From the NCBI RefSeq assembly GCF_000013185.1, contig NC_007984.1:294043-347532 (forward strand): DNA of 53,490 bases, given 5' to 3'. The notes under the pieces were generated by a model. That model saw only the letters and a program-made list of their open reading frames with translations, was not told the DNA's origin and did not search any database. The translations under genes were made by a program, and so were the position numbers. How positions within the stretch are numbered: the stretch's first letter is position 1; each line of letters starts with the position of its first letter. Origin of the DNA: Baumannia cicadellinicola str. Hc (Homalodisca coagulata) (GTDB lineage: Bacteria; Pseudomonadota; Gammaproteobacteria; Enterobacterales; Enterobacteriaceae). Below, piece by piece: positions 34,224 to 44,167 of the stretch.

Positions 34224-34268
34224 GATTGTTGATCTAATCAGCTTTTCATCTAAGAAAATATATACACC

Positions 34269-34290
34269 AATATAGATATATATCTATATT
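34269..34290. repeat. 22-bp perfect palindrome upstream of hns
   Basis: AATATAGATAT is followed directly by its reverse complement ATATCTATATT. Low sequence complexity makes chance possible. It could be a protein site in the hns upstream region. Confidence 0.45.
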
Positions 34291-34592
34291 AGAGAAATAC
34301 TAGATTATCTAACTAATTCTGAAATTAATTCAGTAATTATATGAATAATATAACGAACCTATATGGTTAAAAATATTAATTTTTAACTTTTTTGGGGAAA
34401 ACTATAGGTATAAATATTTATATTTATAGGCTATAAAAAATATAACTATATATATAAAATATATTAGTATAAAGTATTGTAATTACTATTTAAAATATAA
34501 GAATCATCATCCAGGTATTGCAGAAAATATACTAGCGCTTTATGATGAGTCAAATAATCATATGTACTATTTTAATCTTCGAGATTAAGTAA

Positions 34593-35003
34593 ATGAACGA
34601 AGCACTTAAGATTCTTAAGAATATTCGCACTTTACGCGCACAAACTAAAGAATGTACTCTAGAGACTCTAGAAGAAATGCTAGAGAAATTTGAAGTAGTA
34701 GTTAATGAAAGACGTAAGGAAAAGAATCAAGTTCAAGCTGAAATAGAAGAACGTACTAGAAAATTACAACAATATCGAGATATGTTGATTGCTGATGGTC
34801 TTGATCCTAATGAATTACTAAATACTCTTAGTAATACTAGAACTTCTAGTAAAAAAATTAGACGAACTGCACGTCCTGCTAAATACCAATATATTAATGA
34901 ATATGGTCAGATTAAAACCTGGACTGGGCAAGGACGTACACCTACAGTTATAAAAACAGCTATTAATCAAAAGGGAAAAAAGCTAGAAGATTTTCTCCTA
35001 TAA
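34593..35003 (+). CDS. hns: Nucleoid protein H-NS
   Basis: Nucleoid-structuring repressor that binds A+T-rich curved DNA. The protein has 136 residues (137 in E. coli). The N-terminal coiled-coil oligomerisation region covers about 1-65, a basic linker follows, and the DNA-binding loop TWTGQGRTP is at 109-117. GAGATTA before the ATG resembles the E. coli hns leader from memory. In a genome this A+T-rich the protein can hardly discriminate foreign DNA, so a general architectural role is inferred. Confidence 0.97.
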   Translation: MNEALKILKNIRTLRAQTKECTLETLEEMLEKFEVVVNERRKEKNQVQAEIEERTRKLQQYRDMLIADGLDPNELLNTLSNTRTSSKKIRRTARPAKYQYINEYGQIKTWTGQGRTPTVIKTAINQKGKKLEDFLL

Positions 35004-35048
35004 AATATTTTATTAGATATTTTTAGTAAGACTTTATTTTTGCTTATC

Positions 35049-35924
35049 TTATTTCATATAAGTACCATAGCGTAATGCTTCAATACGTTTATTAAGCGGT
35101 GGGTGAGACATAAAGAATTCACTCAATGATTTTTGGTATCCATTAATACAAAATATCTTTATATTATTTGTTACTTTTGGTTCGTAACTTGTTTTCAGTC
35201 TTTGAAGTGCAGCGATCATTTTATCGCAACCTACTATGTTAGCTGAACCTGCATCTGCGTAAAATTCACGGTAACGCGAAAACCATAAAACGATAATACT
35301 AGCTAATATGCCAAATGCTAATTCTAGTATTGTTGATACGATCATATATACTAGTTTATTACCGTTGTTACTTTCTTCATTATTTGATCCGATGAAACCT
35401 GCTGTTAATTGCGCTAAAAACCGCGATATAAAAATAACAAAAGTATTTACTATGCCACTTATCAAGGTTATTGTAACCATATCTCCATTTGAGATATGAC
35501 TTATTTCATGTGCTATAACTGCTTCTATTTCAGTACGAGGCATATTTTGTAACAAGCCTGTACTAACTGCTACTAGTGAATTATTACGACTAGGACCGGT
35601 AGCAAAAGCATTCATATCAGGAGCATTATAAATGGCTACTTGCGGCATAGTTATTCCTATCTTTTGAGCTTGGTTAAGAATAATATTCAGCAACCAGTGT
35701 TCTGTTTCGTTCTGTGGCTGCGATATTACTTTTCCACCTACAGAACGTAGTGCTATGAATTTAGACATTAATAATGAAATAAATGCTCCGCAGAAACCAA
35801 ATAGTCCAGAGATAATCATTAACCTAACTGTATTAGATGAATGGGTACCTACACAGGTTAATAATATACCAAAAACTACCATTACTGCTAAATTAGTAAG
35901 TAAAAAAATAACAATACGCATCAT
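35049..35924 (-). CDS. htpX: Membrane metalloprotease HtpX
   Basis: Inner-membrane zinc protease (M48) that helps remove misfolded membrane proteins alongside FtsH. The start at 35924 ([15 protein letters not shown], 292 residues) fits E. coli (293), with an AGATGG upstream; an in-frame ATG at 35936 cannot be excluded. Two N-terminal helices precede the zinc site H139-E140-x-x-H143 (HEISH), with a later Glu ligand in [11 protein letters not shown]. The end [13 protein letters not shown] is conserved. It is codirectional with ftnA and zwf but probably a separate unit. Confidence 0.95.
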   Translation of the reverse strand: MMRIVIFLLTNLAVMVVFGILLTCVGTHSSNTVRLMIISGLFGFCGAFISLLMSKFIALRSVGGKVISQPQNETEHWLLNIILNQAQKIGITMPQVAIYNAPDMNAFATGPSRNNSLVAVSTGLLQNMPRTEIEAVIAHEISHISNGDMVTITLISGIVNTFVIFISRFLAQLTAGFIGSNNEESNNGNKLVYMIVSTILELAFGILASIIVLWFSRYREFYADAGSANIVGCDKMIAALQRLKTSYEPKVTNNIKIFCINGYQKSLSEFFMSHPPLNKRIEALRYGTYMK

Positions 35925-36128
35925 AATAAATACCATCTTAAGAAGTTAATTTCTAAAGAGAAATTAGATTAAATATGTATAAATAATAGTTTATAGTATT
36001 AAGCTACTGAATATAATTAAGCTAATATTAGCTATCTTTGTTATAAAATCAATATAGATAAGCTTAATAAATTTTTAATTTTATACTATATTAATTAGAT
36101 AAATATTTATAATAATTTTATTAAACTA

Positions 36129-36617
36129 CTATGATAATGTTTTAAACATTTGATCGATTAAGAATATTCCATTATAGTTAATATTTACTAGTTTTAGTTG
36201 ATCTAATATATATTTAAATCTATTTTCTTCTTTCTGTTGTTCAGCTATATACCACTGTAGAAAGTAAAATGTAGAATAATCTTGTAGTGTTATAGCTGTA
36301 TGTACTAACTGGTTAATATTTTGAGTAAGATTTTGCTCATGTTGGTAGGCAATCTGAATTAGTTCAGTCAGTGAAGAGTAATCTATTGGTGGAGCTTTAA
36401 TATAACCTACTATAGGCATAGTACCTATGTCATTTAAATAGTCAAATAGACGATATATATGGTTATTTTCTTCTTGTGACTGCTTTTTAAAAAAACTACT
36501 TACACCTTCAAAACCTTTATTTTTACACCAACTACTCATTTGTAAATAAAGATTAACAGAAAAAATTTCTAAGTTTAGTTGTTCATCAAGCTTAGTTTTT
36601 ATTTCGCTTTTTAACAT
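36129..36617 (-). CDS. ftnA: Bacterial non-haem ferritin FtnA
   Basis: Forms 24-mer shells that oxidise and store iron. The protein has 162 residues (165 in E. coli). Ferroxidase residues E17, E50, H53, E94, E126, Q127 and E130 are all present. A CGGAAA precedes the ATG. It indicates real iron handling in the symbiont. Nearby mntH imports divalent metal, but the two genes are not in one operon. Confidence 0.95.
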   Translation of the reverse strand: MLKSEIKTKLDEQLNLEIFSVNLYLQMSSWCKNKGFEGVSSFFKKQSQEENNHIYRLFDYLNDIGTMPIVGYIKAPPIDYSSLTELIQIAYQHEQNLTQNINQLVHTAITLQDYSTFYFLQWYIAEQQKEENRFKYILDQLKLVNINYNGIFLIDQMFKTLS

Positions 36618-36704
36618 AATTTATTTCCGTTTATTAAATAATTTAAATTAGTATATCTGTTAGTTATTATTTTTAATAAATTATATAACATCAATTATTT
36701 TCTT

Positions 36705-38183
36705 TTAATTTTCTAATTCATGCCAAGAACGATTATCTTGATTCATTAATTCAAATGATGCTATTGGTCCCCAGGTACCTGCTTTATATAATTGCAGTGT
36801 ATCATTACTTAATTTCCACGATTCTAGAATAGAATCTACCCATTTCCATGCTTCTTCTACTTCGTCCCTACGGACAAAAAGGGCCTGAATACCGCGCATA
36901 GTTTCGAGTAATAATCTTTCGTAACCATCGGACAAATGAACTTTATTAAAGGTTTTTGTAAAATTAAGATCTAATTTAGTGGTTTGTAAACGGTGTTTAT
37001 GATCTAAATGAGGTATTTTTTTTAAAATCTGAATTTCTATTCCTTCGTCTGGTTGTAGACGAATTATTAGTTTATTAGCAGGTAGTTCATGATAAGAATC
37101 ATGAAATAAGTTAATTGGTGGATTTTTAAAATATACAACTACTTCTGAACATTTTACTGGTAAACGCTTACCCGTACGTAAATAAAATGGTACCCCAACC
37201 CATTGCCAATTATCAATATCTACACGTACCGAAATAAAAGTTTCGGTATTGCTGTTTTTATTTGCTCCTCTTTCTTCTAAATAGCCAGGTACTTTTCTTC
37301 CATGAACTATACCAGCAGTATATTGTCCACGTACAGTAGTATAATTTATATTATTATGATTTATTGGTCGTAGTGAACGTAATACTTTAACTTTCTCATC
37401 ACGGATACTATCTGTAGTTAAATTTGCAGGAGGTGCCATAGCGATAATAGTTAAGATTTGCAGTAAATGACTTTGTATCATGTCACGTAATTGACCTACT
37501 TGATCAAAATAATCCCAACGTCCTTCGATACCAACTTCTTCAGCGACAGTGATTTGTACGTGATCTATAGTACGGTTATTCCAATTATTAGAGAACAAAG
37601 AATTTGCAAATCGTAAAGCAAGTAAATTAAGTACAGTTTCTTTACCAAGATAATGATCAACACGGTATACTTGAGTTTCGTCAAAGTATTTTGATACTTG
37701 ATTATTAATCATCAATGATGAAGCAAGACTAGTACCTAATGGTTTTTCCATGACAATCCGATTAGGATGTTTATTAATACCTACTCTACCTAATCCTTGA
37801 CAAATAGAACTAAAAGTCGTTGGTGGCATAGCCAAATAATTAATAGTAATTCTATTAGATAAATCTAGTTTTTTCGCTAATATGCTAAAATTACAAATAT
37901 TATTCACATCCAGATTGCAAAAACTTAATCGAGCACTTAATATGCTCCATAGTTTTTCGTCTATGGGTTCTTTTATGAAAGTTTCTAGTGCCTGACGTAC
38001 CATATAAATATATGCATTAACATCCCATTCTGCACGACCAATACCAATAATCCTTGTATCTGGATGGATATAACCTAATTTTTCTAAATGATACAATGAA
38101 GGTAGTAATTTACGGCGAGCTAAATCTCCTTTTGTGCCAAAGATAACAAAATCACATGCTTGGGCTATGGATATCACAGCCAT
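36705..38183 (-). CDS. zwf: Glucose-6-phosphate 1-dehydrogenase
   Basis: First enzyme of the oxidative pentose phosphate pathway, making NADPH and 6-phosphogluconolactone. The protein has 492 residues (491 in E. coli). The NADP loop GTKGDLA is at 16-22, EKPLG at 146-150 and the catalytic RVDHYLGKE at 174-182. AGGAG lies 8-9 bases before the ATG. A good sigma-70 promoter lies about 175 bp upstream with a palindrome over its start site. The adjacent regulator hexR of E. coli is missing. Confidence 0.98.
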   Translation of the reverse strand: MAVISIAQACDFVIFGTKGDLARRKLLPSLYHLEKLGYIHPDTRIIGIGRAEWDVNAYIYMVRQALETFIKEPIDEKLWSILSARLSFCNLDVNNICNFSILAKKLDLSNRITINYLAMPPTTFSSICQGLGRVGINKHPNRIVMEKPLGTSLASSLMINNQVSKYFDETQVYRVDHYLGKETVLNLLALRFANSLFSNNWNNRTIDHVQITVAEEVGIEGRWDYFDQVGQLRDMIQSHLLQILTIIAMAPPANLTTDSIRDEKVKVLRSLRPINHNNINYTTVRGQYTAGIVHGRKVPGYLEERGANKNSNTETFISVRVDIDNWQWVGVPFYLRTGKRLPVKCSEVVVYFKNPPINLFHDSYHELPANKLIIRLQPDEGIEIQILKKIPHLDHKHRLQTTKLDLNFTKTFNKVHLSDGYERLLLETMRGIQALFVRRDEVEEAWKWVDSILESWKLSNDTLQLYKAGTWGPIASFELMNQDNRSWHELEN

Positions 38184-38334
38184 GTTCTTCTCCTAGACGA
38201 AAGAGAGCTATATGAATATAGATTGAATCTGTAGTTATAAATAGCTAACTTTAATGAATTCTATTAATATTATTTATATTATTTTATATTCATATAAAAA
38301 TACAATTATTTATTACTTCAAATCTATTTATGTT

Positions 38335-38351
38335 TAGATTAGACTAATCTA
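38335..38351. promoter_or_regulatory. Operator-like palindrome at the zwf start site
   Basis: TAGATTAG (38335-38342), a central A and CTAATCTA (38344-38351) form a perfect palindrome. It begins six bases downstream of the predicted zwf -10, so it spans +1. The half-site CTAATCTA recurs at 38421-38428. It does not match the HexR consensus as remembered. Confidence 0.45.
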
Positions 38352-38357
38352 CAAGGA

Positions 38358-38385
38358 ATTATATTATAAACATAAATAAAGTCAA
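38358..38385 (-). promoter_or_regulatory. Sigma-70 promoter of zwf
   Basis: On the minus strand TTGACT (38380-38385) and TATAAT (38358-38363) are separated by 16 bp, about 175 bp before the zwf ATG. The -35 has five of six consensus bases and the -10 is perfect. Confidence 0.6.
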
Positions 38386-38603
38386 TTTTCTAGAAATAGA
38401 GATTATATTTTATGTTTAATCTAATCTATTTTAGATATTATTTTTATATCTTATTTTCAAGATATATAATATTAATTCAATAAATGACAATTCAATTTTA
38501 TATTTATAAGCAGAAAAACAAGTGTAAGCCTTATTATTTACTGAGCGTGAATATTTCAAAGAATAACATACCTTAATTAAGCTACTACTCTATGGAGTTA
38601 TGT

Positions 38604-40055
38604 ATGTTAAGACGGTTAAGAAGAACAAAAATCGTAACTACTCTTGGTCCTGCTACAGATCGCGATGATAATCTAAAAAAAGTTATTTTAGCTGGTGCTA
38701 ATGTGGTACGCCTAAATTTTTCTCATAGTACTGCAGAAGATCATATAAGACGTGCCCAAGAAGTACGGAAAATTGCTGCTAGCTTAGGGTGTCATATAGC
38801 TATTCTAGGTGATTTACAGGGACCTAAGATTCGTATATCTACTTTTTGCGATGAAGGTATTTTATTATCTGCTGGTGATCACTTTATACTTGACGCTACC
38901 ATTGCATGTGGAGTAGGTGACCGTAAAAGAGTTGGTATTGACTATAAAGACTTACCTAATGATGTATTTCCAGGCGATATTTTGCTATTAGATGATGGTA
39001 AGATACAATTAAAAGTCCTTAAAGTTGAAACATTTAGTGTTCATACTCAAGTAACAATTGGTGGTTGGCTATCTAATCATAAAGGAATTAACAAATTAGG
39101 GGGAGGTCTTTCTGCTCATGCTCTAACAAAAAAAGACCAAGCAGATATAATTACTGCTGCTAAGATTGGTGTGGACTACTTAGCAATATCTTTTCCACGT
39201 GATGGAAAAGATATTCTTTATGCCCGTCAGTTAGCGCAAAATGCAGGCTGTCATGCCAAAATTGTCTCTAAAATAGAAAGAGCTGAAGTAGTTTACTCTG
39301 ATCAAGCTATAGAAGATATGATTTTAGCTTCTGATGTAATTATGGTAGCAAGAGGGGATTTAGGTGTTGAAATAGGAGATGCAGAATTAGTAGGTATTCA
39401 AAAAAAACTAATTCAACGAGCACGTCAGTTAAACCGAGCTGTTATTACCGCAACTCAGATGATGGAATCTATGATAAATAACTTAATTCCTACTCGTGCA
39501 GAAGTAATGGACGTAGCTAATGCAGTAATAGATGGTACTGATGCGGGTATGCTTTCTGCAGAGACAGCATCTGGTCATTATCCTGCTGAAACAGTAGCTG
39601 CTATGGCAAAGGTGTGTCTAGGAGCTGAAAAGATCCCTAGTGTAAATATTTCTAAACACCGAATAGATGTGCAGTTTGATAATATCGAAGAAACCATTGC
39701 TATGTCAGCAATGTACGCAGCAAATCATCTAAAAGGAATTACTGCAATTATATCAATGACAAAGTCTGGTCGTACTGCACTAATGATGTCTCGTATAAGT
39801 TCAGGATTACCAATATTTGCTTTATCACGTCATGAACATACATTAAACCTTACAGCTTTATATCGTGGAGTAACACCAATTTATTTTAATGATCAAACAC
39901 AAAAGGAAGGAGGAGTAGCAACAGCTATTCATATGACACGATTACTACGTAATCAAGGTTTTTTAAAGGTTGGTGATTTAGTAATTATTACCCAAGGTGA
40001 TATAATTGATACAGTAGGAACTACTAACACAAGCCGAATCTTATTAGTAGAATAA
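38604..40055 (+). CDS. pykA: Pyruvate kinase II
   Basis: Last step of glycolysis, making pyruvate and ATP from phosphoenolpyruvate. The start at 38604 ([21 protein letters not shown], 483 residues) fits E. coli PykA (480) and has TGGAG six bases upstream; an ATG at 38592 overlaps that Shine-Dalgarno. Active-site segments [20 protein letters not shown] and ATQMMESM are intact. The signature usually read as GTDAVMLSAETA is [12 protein letters not shown] here (G315). It is divergent from zwf. Confidence 0.97.
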   Translation: MLRRLRRTKIVTTLGPATDRDDNLKKVILAGANVVRLNFSHSTAEDHIRRAQEVRKIAASLGCHIAILGDLQGPKIRISTFCDEGILLSAGDHFILDATIACGVGDRKRVGIDYKDLPNDVFPGDILLLDDGKIQLKVLKVETFSVHTQVTIGGWLSNHKGINKLGGGLSAHALTKKDQADIITAAKIGVDYLAISFPRDGKDILYARQLAQNAGCHAKIVSKIERAEVVYSDQAIEDMILASDVIMVARGDLGVEIGDAELVGIQKKLIQRARQLNRAVITATQMMESMINNLIPTRAEVMDVANAVIDGTDAGMLSAETASGHYPAETVAAMAKVCLGAEKIPSVNISKHRIDVQFDNIEETIAMSAMYAANHLKGITAIISMTKSGRTALMMSRISSGLPIFALSRHEHTLNLTALYRGVTPIYFNDQTQKEGGVATAIHMTRLLRNQGFLKVGDLVIITQGDIIDTVGTTNTSRILLVE

Positions 40056-40073
40056 TCTTTATCATATAAAGAT
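40055..40073 (+). terminator. Hairpin at the pykA stop
   Basis: ATCTTTAT, loop CAT and ATAAAGAT form an 8-bp stem that begins at the last base of the stop codon. No U-tract follows directly. It may be a weak terminator or an mRNA 3'-end stabiliser. Confidence 0.4.
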
Positions 40074-40474
40074 ACTTCATACTTAAATGAGTATTCTATT
40101 TAGCTTATCTAAAAGTTAAATTAAATATTTAACATATAATCTATAAAATATTCGTAATAATTTTATTTCTAATAAAACATACTAATATGATCACTATATA
40201 ACAATATTTTTCTATACTACGGTTAATAAGTTATAAGTGATCAAATGAAAGGTATCTATTATATCAAAGATTAGATTCATCTAAAAAAAGTAATATTTAA
40301 CTACTAATTATAAATTTAATCTTTTAAGTATCATGCTAAATTTCATAATTTGATTCTATATCACTCCCTAACTATGCTATCACATAACTAATTAATACTA
40401 TTTGGTATCAATTTAAATAAATTAATCATTAACATAAATTAATAATGCATAATTGTTGTGACTAGGAATAACAA
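40056..40474. other. Gap between pykA and mntH
   Basis: These 419 bases contain the hairpin at the pykA stop and no recognisable gene. No trace of lpxM, mepM or znuACB, which follow pykA in E. coli, was seen. A clear MntR- or Fur-type site was not recognised. Confidence 0.55.
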
Positions 40475-41824
40475 ATGGAAACTAAAAATAGCATGGAAGA
40501 AATTCATAGTACTATTCCAGTACCAACTAGAAAGGCTAGATTTCTAAAAAAAATGTTCGCTTTCTCTGGTCCTGGAGCACTGGTTGCAGTTGGGTATATG
40601 GATCCAGGTAACTGGATTACCTCTATTCAAGGAGGTGCCCAATATGGTTATTTATTAATATCAGTAATATTAATGTCAAGTTTAATAGCTATGCTATTGC
40701 AAGTTATGTGCGCCAAGCTCGGTATAGTTACAGGGATGGATTTAGCACAAGCTACAAAAGCTTTAGTTGGACAACGTACTGCTATAGTTCTATGGTTAAC
40801 TACTGAATTAGCTATTATTGCTACAGAAATAGCCGAGATTATTGGTAGTGCAATTGCACTAAACTTATTATTTAATATACCATTATTACTCGGTGTAGTT
40901 ATTACTATCATAGATGTACTAATACTTTTAACTTTAATTAAGTTTAGTCTCAGAAAAATAGAAGCAATTGTCTTCTGTTTAATTATTACTATTTTTATTA
41001 TTTTTTCTTATGAAGTTGCTTTAACAAACCCTAATTTAGTTTTAATTATCCGTTCATTTATTCCAAACACAGAAATTTTTACTGCTCAGGTTTCTGGAGG
41101 TGATTCTGCTTTTTTCATTGCACTAGGAATTGTAGGAGCTACAGTAATGCCGCATAATCTTTATTTACATTCTTCTATTGTTCAGTCTCGTCAATATGTG
41201 AGAACTGATAAAAAAGCTTTAGAAGAAGCTATACGTTATGCGACTATAGATTCAAATATGCAGTTAGGTTTTTCATTTATTATTAATTGTTTATTGTTAA
41301 TTCTTGGGGCATCTTTATTTTTTGGGAAAAATCCTGAAGATATTGGTAGGTTTGCTCAACTTTATAATGCATTACAAGATCCTAATATGGCAGGAGCGAT
41401 AGCAAGTTCTACATTAGCTACATTATTCGCTATAGCATTACTTGCCTCTGGGCAAAATGCCACCATCACCGGAACATTAACTAGCCAAATTGTTATGGAA
41501 GGTTTCCTTAATTTTACTTTACCTCTTTGGCAACGACGAATAATAAATAGGTTAATAGCTATTATTCCGATCATATCTTGCATTTACTTATGGGGAGAAA
41601 CAGGAAATGTAATCGAAAAACTGCTCGTTTATACACAAGTATTTTTAAGTATAGCTTTACCAATTTCTATGGTCCCACTATTATATCTTACCTCTTCAAG
41701 GAAAAAGATGGGTATCTTTGTTAACTGTAAGATATTTATTATTATAGGTTGGTTAGCTAATACGATTCTAATTGCTCTTAATATACAATTAGTAATTAAA
41801 ACTATTAATATGCTAATAGGCTGA
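40475..41824 (+). CDS. mntH: Nramp-family divalent metal transporter MntH
   Basis: Proton-coupled Mn2+/Fe2+ importer in the inner membrane. The protein has 449 residues against 412 for E. coli MntH. The metal-binding DPGN is at 43-46 (GYMDPGNWITS) and the second unwound-helix motif MPHN is near 224-227; about 11 helices are visible. Its wording (GPGALVAVGYMDPGNW, KLGIVTGMDLAQAT) recalls longer MntH proteins of lactic acid bacteria more than E. coli MntH. It lies between pykA and ruvB, where E. coli has lpxM-mepM-znuACB. AGGA precedes the ATG. Confidence 0.93.
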   Translation: METKNSMEEIHSTIPVPTRKARFLKKMFAFSGPGALVAVGYMDPGNWITSIQGGAQYGYLLISVILMSSLIAMLLQVMCAKLGIVTGMDLAQATKALVGQRTAIVLWLTTELAIIATEIAEIIGSAIALNLLFNIPLLLGVVITIIDVLILLTLIKFSLRKIEAIVFCLIITIFIIFSYEVALTNPNLVLIIRSFIPNTEIFTAQVSGGDSAFFIALGIVGATVMPHNLYLHSSIVQSRQYVRTDKKALEEAIRYATIDSNMQLGFSFIINCLLLILGASLFFGKNPEDIGRFAQLYNALQDPNMAGAIASSTLATLFAIALLASGQNATITGTLTSQIVMEGFLNFTLPLWQRRIINRLIAIIPIISCIYLWGETGNVIEKLLVYTQVFLSIALPISMVPLLYLTSSRKKMGIFVNCKIFIIIGWLANTILIALNIQLVIKTINMLIG

Positions 41825-41997
41825 TTAGTTATTCAAGTTGTTAGATATTAATTGTTAATAGTATGAGATAAATAATATTGAATAAATAAAAATCACCTCT
41901 AATCTATTAACATTTATAGATATGGATTAATTTTTTTAATTAATTAAATAATCCTAATGATTAAAGTTAAATAACTTTAGCTATTAATTACCAAATA

Positions 41998-43005
41998 TTA
42001 TATATCTCTTGATTGCTTTAAACTAAAGTGACGATATGCTTCAGCTGTAGCAATACGTCCACGTGGTGTGCGCTGAAGAAAACCTTGCTGTATTAAAAAT
42101 GGTTCTAGTACATCTTCTATGGTTTCTCTTTCCTCACCAATAGCTGCAGCTAGATTATCTAGACCTACTGGTCCACCTAAAAACTTATTGATAATTACTA
42201 ATAATAATTGCCGATCCATGAAATTAAAACCTGCAGTATCAACATTTAGCATATTTAGGGCATTCATAGCCACATTGTTAGTAATCTTACCTGCTGCGCG
42301 TACTTCTGCAAAATCTCGTACTCTTCGTAGCAAACGAAGAGCAATGCGTGGGGTCCCACGTGCACGTTTAGCAATTTCACTTAACCCACCATCAGTAATA
42401 CTCAAAGAAAGATTCGCTGCACTACGACTAATAATATTTTGTAGATCTTTAGTAGGATAAAATTCTAAACGTTGTACAATACCAAAACGATCACGCAAAG
42501 GCGAAGTAATAGATCCTATTCTAGTAGTAGCACCAACCAGAGTAAATGGTGGAATTTGTATTTTTATTGAACGTGCTGCAGGACCTTCACCTATAATGAT
42601 ATCTAACTTATAATCTTCCATTGCGGGATATAATATCTCTTCAATTACTGGTGATAAACGATGAATTTCATCAATAAATAATACATCGTGTGGTTCTAAA
42701 TTAGTTAATATAGCAGCTAAATCACCAGCTTTTTCTAAAACAGGACCAGATGTACTACGTAAGCTGCCCTCCATTTCATTTGCAATAATATTTGCAAGCG
42801 TAGTTTTACCTAAGCCAGGTGGACCAAAAAGCAATACATGATCTAAAGCATCACCTCGCATTTTGGCAGCTTGGATAAAAATTTTCATTTGTTCACGTAC
42901 ATTAGTTTGACCAATATAATCAACTAACTTTTTAGGTCTATAATCTACTATAGGATTATAATCTGTAATAATGGACGTGACATTTAAATTATCAGCTTCT
43001 ATCAT
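41998..43005 (-). CDS. ruvB: Holliday junction ATPase RuvB
   Basis: AAA+ motor that drives branch migration with RuvA. The protein has 335 residues (336 in E. coli). Walker A GPPGLGKT is at 61-68, Walker B DEIH follows, then the sensor GATTR and a C-terminal winged helix ending in [23 protein letters not shown] lies in the 8-bp gap from ruvA. The trio ruvC-ruvA-ruvB is tightly packed here. Confidence 0.98.
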   Translation of the reverse strand: MIEADNLNVTSIITDYNPIVDYRPKKLVDYIGQTNVREQMKIFIQAAKMRGDALDHVLLFGPPGLGKTTLANIIANEMEGSLRSTSGPVLEKAGDLAAILTNLEPHDVLFIDEIHRLSPVIEEILYPAMEDYKLDIIIGEGPAARSIKIQIPPFTLVGATTRIGSITSPLRDRFGIVQRLEFYPTKDLQNIISRSAANLSLSITDGGLSEIAKRARGTPRIALRLLRRVRDFAEVRAAGKITNNVAMNALNMLNVDTAGFNFMDRQLLLVIINKFLGGPVGLDNLAAAIGEERETIEDVLEPFLIQQGFLQRTPRGRIATAEAYRHFSLKQSRDI

Positions 43006-43013
43006 ACTATCCT

Positions 43014-43604
43014 CTATAGAGTAGTACGTAACGCATCTCGTATTAATGTTTCACAATTCGCTCCTTCAATAGCTACTTTTTTAACCATTTTACTTGCTTC
43101 CTGATGGGTATAACCTAAGGAAATTAATGCGGTTATTGCTTCAATTTCAGTTTTAGCAAGTCCTTCTCCTATAGTAGCTAAAGAAAATAGCGATTTAGAT
43201 GTTCCTTTTAATTTATCTTTCATTTCTATTACCAGACGTTCTGCAGTTTTTTTTCCAACTCCTGGTAATTTAGTTAACATATGAATTTCATTATGCTCAA
43301 TAGCACTAAGAAATTGTTTTTCTGACATTCCTGCTAAAATAGCTAGCGCTAGTTTTGGTCCTACACCATTAATTTTAATTAATGCGCGGAACAATATCAT
43401 ATCTGGTTTTTTAATAAAGCCGAATAATAATTCGGTATCTTCACGTACAATACAATGAGTATACAAAATAGTTTCTTGACCTATTGCTGGTAATAGGCTA
43501 AAATTATTCATGGGGATAGCAATTTCGTAACCTATTCCGTTAATTTCCAATAATAATAACGGTGGTTGTTTTTCCAAAATAATACCTCTAAGACGTCCAA
43601 TCAC
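43014..43604 (-). CDS. ruvA: Holliday junction DNA-binding subunit RuvA
   Basis: Tetramer that holds the four-way junction and recruits RuvB. The protein has 196 residues (203 in E. coli); the flexible linker before domain III is shortened. The start is GTG, as in E. coli, with AAGGAA seven bases upstream. An N-terminal OB fold ([15 protein letters not shown]), two helix-hairpin-helix motifs ([23 protein letters not shown]) and the C-terminal RuvB-binding domain are present. Confidence 0.97.
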
Positions 43605-43645
43605 CTTGAACTTCCTTTTAAATATGTGATACTATGTAAAGTTAA

Positions 43646-44167
43646 CTAACGTAGTCGACCTCTAGCAAGAATAAGATTTTTACTACTTATACGATTAGTA
43701 TTTTCACTAATATAACAATGAGTAATAGCGATAGCTAATGCATCTGCTGCGTCAGTTTGCGGATTATTAGATAAATTTAGGATAGTACGTACCATATGTT
43801 TTACTTGGTGTTTATCCGCAGAACCAATTCCAACTAATGTTTTTTTTACCTGCCGTGCAGCATATTCAAATACTGGGATATTATTATTCATTGCTACTAC
43901 AATAGCGACACTACGTGCTTGACTAAGCTTTAGTGCAGAATTCATATTTTTAGCAATGAAGAGCTGTTCAATAGCGAATACTAATGGTTTAAATTGAGTA
44001 ATAACTTGATTTACATCGATATATATTCGTTTTAACCTATTAGGAAAATCATTTGTTTTCGTTCTGATGCATCCACTAGCTAAATAGCTAAGTATTTTTC
44101 CTTGCTTGCATATAACACCATAACCAGTAATCCGTGAACCTGGATCAATACCAAGAACTATAGTCAT
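43646..44167 (-). CDS. ruvC: Holliday junction resolvase RuvC
   Basis: Dimeric nuclease that cuts four-way junctions. The protein has 173 residues, as in E. coli. Catalytic acids D8 ([12 protein letters not shown]), E67 (FAIEQLF), D139 and D142 (TDAADALA) are intact. It lies 41 bp before ruvA, so the three Ruv genes form one cluster. In E. coli ruvC is separated from ruvAB and grouped with yebC and nudB, both missing here. A full RuvABC set implies working recombination. Confidence 0.97.
   Translation of the reverse strand: MTIVLGIDPGSRITGYGVICKQGKILSYLASGCIRTKTNDFPNRLKRIYIDVNQVITQFKPLVFAIEQLFIAKNMNSALKLSQARSVAIVVAMNNNIPVFEYAARQVKKTLVGIGSADKHQVKHMVRTILNLSNNPQTDAADALAIAITHCYISENTNRISSKNLILARGRLR

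Larger units (their letters stand above)
34139..34592. other. A+T-rich gap between cls and hns
   Basis: These 454 bases carry no gene. They hold a 14-bp-stem inverted repeat (34180-34223) and a 22-bp perfect palindrome (34269-34290), followed by a long A/T tract before hns. Such DNA is a likely target for H-NS itself. No unambiguous promoter pair was found. Confidence 0.6.
38184..38603. other. Divergent control region zwf/pykA
   Basis: These 420 bases replace the hexR locus of E. coli. They contain the predicted zwf promoter, a 17-bp operator-like palindrome, a further copy of its half-site and otherwise featureless A/T DNA. No hexR remnant was recognised. The pykA promoter was not located. 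Confidence 0.6.

Noticed and set aside
40648..40911. 87-codon minus-strand open frame opposite mntH
   Set aside because: Hydrophobic only because it mirrors membrane-segment codons of MntH; no independent support.
42119..42460. 113-codon plus-strand open frame opposite ruvB
   Set aside because: Antisense to a highly conserved gene, with no recognisable domain; the composition follows from RuvB codons.
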